Source of the DNA: Candidatus Latescibacterota bacterium
GTDB taxonomy: Bacteria; Latescibacterota; UBA2968; UBA8231
NCBI GenBank assembly: GCA_016187725.1
Contig: JACPJE010000099.1
Span: forward strand, 1-64,000
Length of the DNA stretch: 64,000 nucleotides
Direction of reading: 5' to 3'
This document shows positions 35,556 to 43,206 of the stretch, one piece after another. Each line of letters begins with the position of its first letter. Position 1 is the stretch's first letter. Both the position numbers and the translations under genes were made by a program. The notes beneath the pieces are model-generated. The model saw only the letters and a program-made list of their open reading frames with translations, did not search any database and had not been told where the DNA came from.

Positions 35556-36599
35556 CTACCAGAACCGGGCTTCGTTCTTGGCAACCTGGGACAACTTGCC
35601 CGCCTCCTCTGAACTGAAACGATGCAGTCGATCTGGAACCCGCAATCCTTTCATCAGAATATTGTACAAATCGCGCGAAGCCGAGGCCTTGGGGGATTCG
35701 AGCAACACCGGCCGGCGCCGTTCGCAGGCTTCCAAGATGGCCTCGTCGCTGCGCACGTACCCCACGTAGTCCATCTGGATGGCCAGATACTCCCTCACCA
35801 GGTCGAGGAAACGGTGTACCTCATCCACGTGCCGGCGGCGGCGGACCCGGTTGAGCAGGAGCCTGGGGCGATAGGAGGACAAAAGATTCTCGGCCTCTTC
35901 ACCCGCCCGGGGATCGGCCTCGCCGATCATCTCCACCAGGGCGCAGATGCGCCCGGTGCGGCGGCCGGCCTGTCTGGCGAACTGGTTGATGACTTCCTTG
36001 ACCGCATCGCTCTTGGCAAAGCGCCGCCGCAGCTTGCGGTACACGGTATTCTTGATGAAGCCATAGGCGTCCACCCTGGCCTGAGGATCGGGAGTGCAGA
36101 CCACGATCCCCTGGTTGGACAGGGCGAAGAAGTCCAGGGTGTTGTAAGAGGAACCCGCCCCCAGGTCTACCAGCACGTAATCGGCGTCCAGCGATTGGAT
36201 ATGCCGGATCAGGCGCGCCTTGGCCAGGTAGGACAGATTGGCGGCGCCCACCAGTTCGTTGCCGCCGCAGATCAGCTTGAGATTCTCGGTGGGGGTGGGC
36301 AGCAGCACCTCGCGCAGAGAGCGGGTTTCACTGGTCAGGAAACTGCCCAAACTCCGGGGTGGCGAGATCTGGTTGAAGAAAAGATGCAGATCCGCCCCCC
36401 CCAGGTCTCCATCGACCAGGATGACCTTGTACCCCAGCAGAGCGAGCCCCACGCCGATATTGGCAGTCAGGGTGGACTTGCCGGTTCCTCCCTTGCCGCC
36501 GGCGATGGGCCAGATGGTAGTGGGCGGCACCTGGCCGTCGAGCAAAATGAGATCCGTATCCGAATCAGGCTCTCTGCCCAGGTCTACCTGTGCGCTCAT
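35556..36599 (-). CDS. MinD/ParA-family P-loop ATPase (FlhG/MinD-like)
   Basis: 'PIAGGKGGTGKSTLTANIGVGLALLGYKVILVDGDLGGADLHLFF…YVLVDLGAGSSYNTLDFFALSNQGIVVCTPDPQA'. Confidence 0.92.
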   Translation of the reverse strand: MSAQVDLGREPDSDTDLILLDGQVPPTTIWPIAGGKGGTGKSTLTANIGVGLALLGYKVILVDGDLGGADLHLFFNQISPPRSLGSFLTSETRSLREVLLPTPTENLKLICGGNELVGAANLSYLAKARLIRHIQSLDADYVLVDLGAGSSYNTLDFFALSNQGIVVCTPDPQARVDAYGFIKNTVYRKLRRRFAKSDAVKEVINQFARQAGRRTGRICALVEMIGEADPRAGEEAENLLSSYRPRLLLNRVRRRRHVDEVHRFLDLVREYLAIQMDYVGYVRSDEAILEACERRRPVLLESPKASASRDLYNILMKGLRVPDRLHRFSSEEAGKLSQVAKNEARFW

Positions 36600-36929
36600 G
36601 GTATGTCATCACCAGGCATGGATAGGCCCCCGCTACCGCAGCATGGCCCCAGAAAAAGCCCCGTGATCGCTTGGGGATGGGGCCGATATGCCGGCCAGAA
36701 CTCCCGCCTTGTCAACGGGCTAGTATAGTTCGGCTCTCAACGGCCTGTCAAGGAATTTATAGGTTTTGCTCCTGTAGGGTCACCGGGGATCAGGACAGCC
36801 GCCTCGCTGCTCCCTATTGTTAGATCGGCAGGTATAGCCGAGGTTTAAATACAATTCTGTGTCTCAGCTCATGGTCCGCGTCCTCTATCCGCCTTTTGTT
36901 TACTTTTTTGCTTCAAAGAGGAGTTCCTG

Positions 36930-37385
36930 TTGTCAGCGCCCATCACCAGGGATTTCACCGCCACTACCTTTGTAGTCCGGGAGGACCGCACGCTGCTGCT
37001 GTGGCACAACAAAGTCAATGCCTGGCTGCCCCCCGGCGGGCATATCCACCCCGATGAACTGCCCGAGACTGCGGCCTGCCGGGAGGCCATGGAAGAGACC
37101 GGACTGGAAGTGGAACTGCTGGGGCAGCAACAACAGTGGGGCGGGGTGCACGTGCTGCGCACCCCGGCCTGCATCCTGCTCGAGGACATCAGCCCCGGTC
37201 ACCAGCACATCGACCTCATCTACTTCGCCCGGGCCAAGGAAGGCCAACCCAGAATCAACGCCCAGGAGAGCGGCGGCCTGCGCTGGTATACCAGCGCGGA
37301 ACTGGAAAGCCCAGAGATCGCCCCCGATATCCGCATCCTCGGCTGCCAGGCCATCGCCGCCGCGGCCGACCAGCCCCGGGGTTGA
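36930..37385 (+). CDS. NUDIX hydrolase
   Basis: 'GHIHPDELPETAACREAMEETGLEVEL' Nudix box; TTG start. Confidence 0.93.
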   Translation: MSAPITRDFTATTFVVREDRTLLLWHNKVNAWLPPGGHIHPDELPETAACREAMEETGLEVELLGQQQQWGGVHVLRTPACILLEDISPGHQHIDLIYFARAKEGQPRINAQESGGLRWYTSAELESPEIAPDIRILGCQAIAAAADQPRG

Positions 37386-37388
37386 GCC

Positions 37389-38336
37389 ATGGCGAGAACC
37401 GCCTTCTACTACCATCCGGATTATCTGGAACACCAAGCCGGCCCCGACCATCCCGAGCGGCCCGAAAGGCTGATCGCCCTGATGGAGGGACTGGAGCGCA
37501 GCGCGCTGCTGGACCAACTGGGGGTGAGGCAGCCCGGCCCGGCCCAAGTCCAGAGTCTGACCCGCATCCACTCCCCCGGACATGTCGAACACATCGCCAG
37601 GCTCAGCGCCCTGGGCCGGATGGTTTCCCTCGGTCCGGACACCGGCTTGAGCCCTGCCACCTATCATGCCGCCTGTCTGGCGGTGGGTGCGGTGGAAGAG
37701 GCCATCGACGCGGTAGCCGCCGGCGAAGTGGACAACGCCTTCTGTGCCGTGCGCCCTCCCGGACACCACGCCGAGCGGGACCAGGCCATGGGGTTCTGCT
37801 ACTTCAACAACGTGGCCATCGGTGCCCGCCACCTCCAGGAGCGCCACCATCTCGACAGGGTGGCCATCATCGACTGGGACGTGCACCACGGCAACGGCAC
37901 CCAGCACAGCTTTGAGGAAGACCCCACGGTCTTCTTCTTCAGCATCCACCAGTTCGGTCCTTACTTCTATCCGGGAACCGGCGCTGTCCACGAGCAGGGC
38001 CGCGGCCCCGGCCTGGGCTACACCCTCAACGCCCCCATGCCCCCCGGCTCCACCGATGCGGACTACCTGCGCGTTTTCCGCCAGGTGCTGCGGCCGGCAG
38101 TAGACCGCTTCCGGCCCGAATTCATCCTGATCTCCGCCGGATTCGACGCACACCAGGCCGACCCCCTGGGAGAGATGGAGTTGAGCGCTGAGGGTTTTGC
38201 GGCGCTCACCGCCCAGGCGCGCAGCATGGCAGAGGATCACTGCCAGGGCCGGCTGGTTTCCCTGCTCGAAGGAGGCTATGACCTGGAAGCCACCGCCGCC
38301 TCGGTGGAAGCCCATCTGCGGGTGCTGATGGCCTAG
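37389..38336 (+). CDS. Histone deacetylase family (acetoin utilization/polyamine deacetylase-like) protein
   Basis: 'CAVRPPGHHAERDQAMGFCYFNNVAIGARHLQERHHLDRVAIIDWDVHHGNGTQHSFEEDPTVFFFSIHQ'. Confidence 0.95.
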   Translation: MARTAFYYHPDYLEHQAGPDHPERPERLIALMEGLERSALLDQLGVRQPGPAQVQSLTRIHSPGHVEHIARLSALGRMVSLGPDTGLSPATYHAACLAVGAVEEAIDAVAAGEVDNAFCAVRPPGHHAERDQAMGFCYFNNVAIGARHLQERHHLDRVAIIDWDVHHGNGTQHSFEEDPTVFFFSIHQFGPYFYPGTGAVHEQGRGPGLGYTLNAPMPPGSTDADYLRVFRQVLRPAVDRFRPEFILISAGFDAHQADPLGEMELSAEGFAALTAQARSMAEDHCQGRLVSLLEGGYDLEATAASVEAHLRVLMA

Positions 38337-38952
38337 GGCTTGGTGAAGGTGTGGATGTCGACCCGGTGTTCGAGGGACTTCCAGCGCACCGGGTGCGTCT
38401 CGACCTGATGCCCGTACCCCTGCCCCTCTAGCAGGGCGACAAAGCGCCGGGCGGCGGGCCGTTGCGGATCGGCCAGAAAGAAACGCCCCCCCGGCAGGAG
38501 CAGGTGGTGTAGCACCCTGCACAGATACGGGTGGCTCTGCCGCTCGTACACCACGTCGGAAGCCACCATGCACGCCGCCGGTGTGCCCGCTGGATTGCGC
38601 CAGTCCAGATAGGCAGTGCCGTGGTGCTCTCCCACCTTGTTGACCCTGGCGTTGTGGGTGGCAAAGACCAGGGCGGCCTCGACAAAGTCCGTGGCCTCCA
38701 CCTTCCAGCCCAAGCGGGCCAGGGCCACCCCCACCAGACCCACCCCGCAACCCAGTTCCCTGACCCCGCTCGCCGGGGCGTCGCGCTGCTTTTCATCTCC
38801 TGGGCGATCATCCGGTCCAGCAGGGCGTACGCATCCTCCACTTCCGTCATGCGCAGCACCACCTGGGCGCCCAGTTCGACCTCGGTCTCCCTAATGCTGA
38901 ACTTGCCGAGGGTGCGGCGCAACTGCCTGGAGGTATAGTGTTTCAGGGACAT
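38333..38952 (-). pseudogene. Class I methyltransferase gene disrupted by a frameshift and likely internal deletion
   Basis: N-part MSLKHYTSRQLRRTLGKFSIRETEVELGAQVVLRMTEVEDAYALLDRMIAQEMKS in one frame; C-part APASGVRELGCGVGLVGVALARLGWKVEATDFVEAALVFATHNARVN…IHTFTKP in another; switch near 38770-38785. Confidence 0.65.
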
Positions 38953-38985
38953 AAAAAAAAAAGAGCGCAGTATCCGGCGCCCCTG
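38953..38985 (-). terminator. Possible rho-independent terminator (minus) downstream of the nitrilase-like gene
   Basis: A10 run on + next to gagcgc…gcgcccc (wobble-containing stem). Confidence 0.4.
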
Positions 38986-39004
38986 CCCTGAACCGCGGTC
39001 CTGC

Positions 39005-40012
39005 TCACTGCCTGCCCTCGTCTTCCAGGCGCTTTTTCACCGCTTCGATGGTCTGTCGATTCATCTCCGCGGTGTGGTTTTCGGCGGCCGTGCGCTGTCC
39101 CGGAGGGTAGAAGCACTCCCGGTAGACCGGGTACGCCTCGCTGCGCAGATGGGCCAAGGGGTGGTGCCCGATGCGGCGCCTCCGCTCGTGGCGCAGGGCC
39201 CCGATGTCGATGGGGGCCACCACGATCTTCTCCCCTGGCCCTGGATCGGCCTGGGCCAGGATGCGCCCATCGTAATCCACCACCATGCTCCCCCCCGGCC
39301 AGGAGAAGGGGGCGTAGCGGCGCAGGGCGGCCCCCTGGTTGGCTGCCACCACATAGGCGGCGTTCTCCAGGGCCCGGCAGCGGTTGACCACCGTCCACCA
39401 GTCCATCGGCGGAGTCGCCCCCCAGGGGTCCATATAGGCCGACACTCTCACTAGAATTTCGGCGCCCTTGGCCGTCAACTGGCGCAGGGCCTCGGGAAAG
39501 AGCCAGTCGTAGCAGATGGCGGCCCCGATATTGCCGATGGGGGTGCGGGCCACCGGGAAGAGTTCCTCCTCGTATCCTTCCAGGTCGTGGGGACTGGCGT
39601 GCACCTCCCAGGGAATCCAGGGGTTGACCTTGCGGTACTTGTACAGCAGGCCTTCGGGGCCGATCAGGCAGGTGGTGTTGAAGACCTTGCCCGGCCAGCG
39701 GGCGTCCTCCTCCAAAAAGGTGGCGGTCTGGATATAGACCCCCAGTTCCCTGGCCTTGGCCTGGTATCTTTCGGTGTGTTCATTGGGCACGGGCAGGGTG
39801 AGCTTGGCCAGCAGGCCCCGGGCCGTGGGGTAGATGGGCGCGGCGTGCCCGAACTCGGGGAAAACCAGCAGCCTGATGTCCATGAAAGGCCCGTAGCCCT
39901 CGACCGCCATGTCGATCATCTCCAGCATCCTGGAGGTGTTGCGGCCGATCTCCCCCCGCTCCTGGGGATTGGGCTGGTCCACCTGGCAGGCAGCGGCTCC
40001 GCAGCGCAGCAT
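39005..40012 (-). CDS. Carbon-nitrogen hydrolase (nitrilase superfamily)
   Basis: Start MLRCGAAACQVDQPNP; 'LLVFPEFGHAAP', 'YKYRKVNPWIPWE', 'IGAAICYDWLFPEALRQL' (Glu-Lys-Cys triad motifs). Confidence 0.92.
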   Translation of the reverse strand: MLRCGAAACQVDQPNPQERGEIGRNTSRMLEMIDMAVEGYGPFMDIRLLVFPEFGHAAPIYPTARGLLAKLTLPVPNEHTERYQAKARELGVYIQTATFLEEDARWPGKVFNTTCLIGPEGLLYKYRKVNPWIPWEVHASPHDLEGYEEELFPVARTPIGNIGAAICYDWLFPEALRQLTAKGAEILVRVSAYMDPWGATPPMDWWTVVNRCRALENAAYVVAANQGAALRRYAPFSWPGGSMVVDYDGRILAQADPGPGEKIVVAPIDIGALRHERRRRIGHHPLAHLRSEAYPVYRECFYPPGQRTAAENHTAEMNRQTIEAVKKRLEDEGRQ

Positions 40013-40020
40013 CGCTCCCC

Positions 40021-41112
40021 TCAGGCTTTGGGTTCCGAGGTCTTGGTCTTCCACTGCTTGACAGTGCCCCGCCGCACCCGGATCAGTTCGGCGACCACGC
40101 TGACGGCGATCTCCTCGGGGGTATCGGCGCCGATATTGAGGCCCACCGGGGCGTAGATCTGGTCCAGGCGCTGGCGGGAACCGCCCCGCGCTTCGAGGCG
40201 CTGCCACATGAGCAACTTCTTGCGCTCGCTGCCCAGCATCCCGATGTAGCGGGCCGGGCTGCGGATGGCCTGTTCGACCACCACCTCGTCGTGCTGGTGG
40301 CCGCGCGTGGCGGCGATGACAAAGGACTGATCGTCGATGGACAACTGGGCGAACACCTGGTCCATGGGCCCCACCACCCACTGCGCCGCCTCCGGATGCC
40401 TTTTGGCATTGGCGAACTGGGGCCGATCGTCCACCATCACCACCCTGAAGCCCACCTGGGCAGCCAGCCGGCACACCTGCCCTCCCACGTGGCCCCCGCC
40501 GAAGATAAAGAGCACCGGCGGGGGCAGATAAGGCTCGATGAAGAGTTCGGTGCCCCCCTGGTCTGCCAGCGCCGGCCCCACGGCCACCACCTCGGTCTCG
40601 TTCTTTCCCCGGGCGATGAGGGCTTCGGCCTGCGCCACCGCCCACTGGTCCAGGGGGACCGATCCCAGGGTCCCCAGCCAGGGTCGGCCGGCCACCACCA
40701 GCAGTTTGGGCACCTCCCTTCCCGATCCCCCCAGCGCGCTGACCAGGGCGCTGGCCCGGCGCTCCTGGCGGGCCCGCACTATTTCGGGGTAGAGATCCGG
40801 TCTGCCCACGGGCTCGGTGAGGATGCGCAGGCTGCCCCCGCAATTGAGTCCGCCCTCTCCGGCCTGTTCCTCGGTGAGGGTGAACCGGTTCAACTGCGGC
40901 AGCTGGGATTTGATCACCTGGCTGGCCAGGGCGAGGATTTCCGCCTCCAGGCACCCCCCGCCGATGGTCCCCAGGATCCCGCCGTCCTCTCCCACCAACA
41001 TCTTGGCCCGATCGCTCATGGGAATGGAACCGCTGCTCCAGATCAGGGAGGAGAGGGCGCCGCGCTGCCCCCGGTTCTGCAGCGCGACCACCGCTTCGAG
41101 CACATCATCCAT
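40021..41112 (-). CDS. XdhC family protein (xanthine dehydrogenase accessory factor-like)
   Basis: 'SDRAKMLVGEDGGILGTIGGGCLEAEIL…VLFIFGGGHVGGQVCRLAAQVGFRVVMVDDRPQFANAKRHPEA…RYIGMLGSERKK'. Confidence 0.94.
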   Translation of the reverse strand: MDDVLEAVVALQNRGQRGALSSLIWSSGSIPMSDRAKMLVGEDGGILGTIGGGCLEAEILALASQVIKSQLPQLNRFTLTEEQAGEGGLNCGGSLRILTEPVGRPDLYPEIVRARQERRASALVSALGGSGREVPKLLVVAGRPWLGTLGSVPLDQWAVAQAEALIARGKNETEVVAVGPALADQGGTELFIEPYLPPPVLFIFGGGHVGGQVCRLAAQVGFRVVMVDDRPQFANAKRHPEAAQWVVGPMDQVFAQLSIDDQSFVIAATRGHQHDEVVVEQAIRSPARYIGMLGSERKKLLMWQRLEARGGSRQRLDQIYAPVGLNIGADTPEEIAVSVVAELIRVRRGTVKQWKTKTSEPKA

Positions 41113-41719
41113 GGCCTTCGCCCCGGTAGCGGTGCAAAACCTGCTGGTAATCGGCCGGCGTGTCCAGATCCTCCAGGGCTCCGCTCTCCTCCACCGGCAC
41201 CTCGAGGGTGTCGTGGGGATGAGCCCGGGTCACGGTGTTGAGCCCCTGGTCCGGAGTGAGCGACATGATTTCCTCGGCATAACGGCGGTGGATGAGCAAG
41301 GGATGGCCGCGCCGCCCCTGAAAGGTGGGGATGCAAATGCCCTTTGAGGACTTGGCGGCCCCGCTGAACAGGGGGTCGAGAAGGCCGGCGAGACAGGGCT
41401 GGTCGCCCAGGCAGATCAGATAGGCAGCGGCCGGGCCGGCGCTCCGGATGCCGCACTGGACCGAGGTGGACATGCCCAGCCGGTAATCCGGGTTGAAGGC
41501 GCACTGCACCGGGCGGTCGCCCAGCACCCGGATGACCTCCTCTGCCCGGTGTCCCACCACCACCACCACTCGCCCCAGGCGACCGCAGAGCTGGTCCACC
41601 ACCACTTCGACGAGGCGGCGGTCGCCCAGGGGCAGCAACTGCTTGAAGGCCCCCATGCGGGTGCCCAGGCCTGCGGCCAGCACGATGCCGGCAGGGGCCG
41701 GCGCGTCATTCCCTTGCAT
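41105..41719 (-). CDS. MobA/MocA-like nucleotidyltransferase
   Basis: 'GIVLAAGLGTRMGAFKQLLPLGDRRLVEVVVDQLCGRLGRVVVVVGHRAEEV…LICLGDQPCL'. Confidence 0.93.
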   Translation of the reverse strand: MQGNDAPAPAGIVLAAGLGTRMGAFKQLLPLGDRRLVEVVVDQLCGRLGRVVVVVGHRAEEVIRVLGDRPVQCAFNPDYRLGMSTSVQCGIRSAGPAAAYLICLGDQPCLAGLLDPLFSGAAKSSKGICIPTFQGRRGHPLLIHRRYAEEIMSLTPDQGLNTVTRAHPHDTLEVPVEESGALEDLDTPADYQQVLHRYRGEGHG

Positions 41720-41753
41720 CTGGAGTAGATTCTAAACGCGGCCCTCCAGGGTG

Positions 41754-42986
41754 TCAACCGCTCCGGCCGGCCACCGCACCGCTGGCCCAGGCCCACTGCA
41801 GATTGAACCCGCCCAGATCCCCGTGCACGTCGAGCAACTCGCCGGCCAGGTACAGGCCGGGGGCCAGGTAGGATTCGAGGGTGAGGGGGTCCACTTCGCT
41901 GGTGCGGACCCCGCCGATGGTCACTTCGGCGTGATCGAAGTCGCGCGGTTGACTCACCAGGATCGGCCAGTTGGTCAACAGCCGGGCCAACTCCCAGCGC
42001 TGGGCCTTGGAAAGACGGCCCACCGGCTGGTCGGCTGGGCATCCCAGCTTGAAGAGCAGCGGCCCCACCAGCTTGCTGTGGAGCAGCCCGGTAAAACTGA
42101 AGGCCAGCCCGCGCTCCGGGTGGCGCTCCCAGCGCTTTTTGAGGGTTTCGCTCACCTGCTCGGGGGACTGGCCGGGAAAGAGATTGATCTCCAGTTCCAC
42201 CGGGCCCCGCTGCAGGAGGGGCACCACCTGGGCGCTGAGATTGAGAATGGTGAACCCGGAAACGCCGTACGGGGTGAAGAGCAGGTCGTCCGTATCGAGG
42301 ACCTGGTGGCCTTTGCCCAGCGATGCCCGCACCTGGGCCCAGACCTTGACCCCCTGGGCCGGTCGCAGGTACTCGTCCGGGCTGAGCAGGGGCACCAGTC
42401 CAGGCAAGAGGGGGGTGAGTTGGTGGCCGAATCCTCTGGCCAATTCCAGGCCACTGCCATCGGCCCCCAACTTGGCCAGACTGACCCCGCCACTGGCCAG
42501 CACCAGCCTTTGCCCCACCCAGGAACGGCCATCCCCGCTGCACACCTGGAAGCAGGACTCCTCCCTGGCGGCGCGGCAGATCCTGGCTCCCCTCACGACC
42601 TCCACCCCCAACTGGCGGAGGCGCTCCTCCAGCAGGTCCATCACCGCCTGCGCCTGGTCCGAGACCGGGAAAAGACGGCCGCGCTTCTCCTCCTTGACCT
42701 CCAGTCCCAGATCCCGGAAAAATTCGAGGGTTCGCTGCAGGGGAAAAGCGCCCAGGACCTGGCGGACAAAGCGGAGCTGGGAACTGTGGTAGTGCTGGAG
42801 GTCGTCCGCGTCGCGGTTGGTGAGGTTGCAGCGACCGTTACCGGCGATCAGGACCTTGCGGCCCAGCTGCTGGTTGCCCTCCAGCAGCGCGGTCCTGCGC
42901 CCACCTTCGGCGCTGTTGATGGCCGCCATGATGCCTGCCGCCCCCCCGCCCACCACGAGGGTGTCCCATGTGTTCCGGCCGGTCAC
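41754..42986 (-). CDS. HI0933/BaiN-like NAD(P)/FAD-dependent oxidoreductase
   Basis: 'DTLVVGGGAAGIMAAINSAEGGRRTALLEGNQQLGRKVLIAGNGRCNLTN…GVRTSEVDPLTLESYLAPGLYLAGELLDVHGDLGGFNLQWAWASG'. Confidence 0.94.
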   Translation of the reverse strand: MTGRNTWDTLVVGGGAAGIMAAINSAEGGRRTALLEGNQQLGRKVLIAGNGRCNLTNRDADDLQHYHSSQLRFVRQVLGAFPLQRTLEFFRDLGLEVKEEKRGRLFPVSDQAQAVMDLLEERLRQLGVEVVRGARICRAAREESCFQVCSGDGRSWVGQRLVLASGGVSLAKLGADGSGLELARGFGHQLTPLLPGLVPLLSPDEYLRPAQGVKVWAQVRASLGKGHQVLDTDDLLFTPYGVSGFTILNLSAQVVPLLQRGPVELEINLFPGQSPEQVSETLKKRWERHPERGLAFSFTGLLHSKLVGPLLFKLGCPADQPVGRLSKAQRWELARLLTNWPILVSQPRDFDHAEVTIGGVRTSEVDPLTLESYLAPGLYLAGELLDVHGDLGGFNLQWAWASGAVAGRSG

Positions 42987-43071
42987 GTCTTGGTTTTCAT
43001 CGCGGTTAAGATTTTAAAAAATATCAAGATATCAAGTATGACCACCCCTGTCAAACAACCTCCGCACCCGC

Positions 43072-43100
43072 TTGACACTATAGAGATAATTACCTATTTT
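43072..43100 (+). promoter_or_regulatory. Candidate sigma70-type promoter upstream of 43207
   Basis: TTGACA-17 nt-TATTTT in an AT-rich intergenic region. Confidence 0.45.
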
Positions 43101-43206
43101 CCGTATCTGCTTTTCTGCGACTATCTGCATGCGCTAAAAAGCGGTTAGCCTTCCCTCGCAACAGCTTGCCTTTCCTCCGGAAATCCTACAGGAGCCAGAG
43201 AGATTT

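Noticed and set aside
36720-36929. Intergenic region upstream of the Nudix gene as a possible RNA gene
   Set aside because: No tRNA cloverleaf or recognised riboswitch core seen by eye; only AT-rich promoter-like DNA.
36933-38750. 605-aa minus-strand ORF
   Set aside because: Antisense to the Nudix and histone-deacetylase-family genes; no domain.
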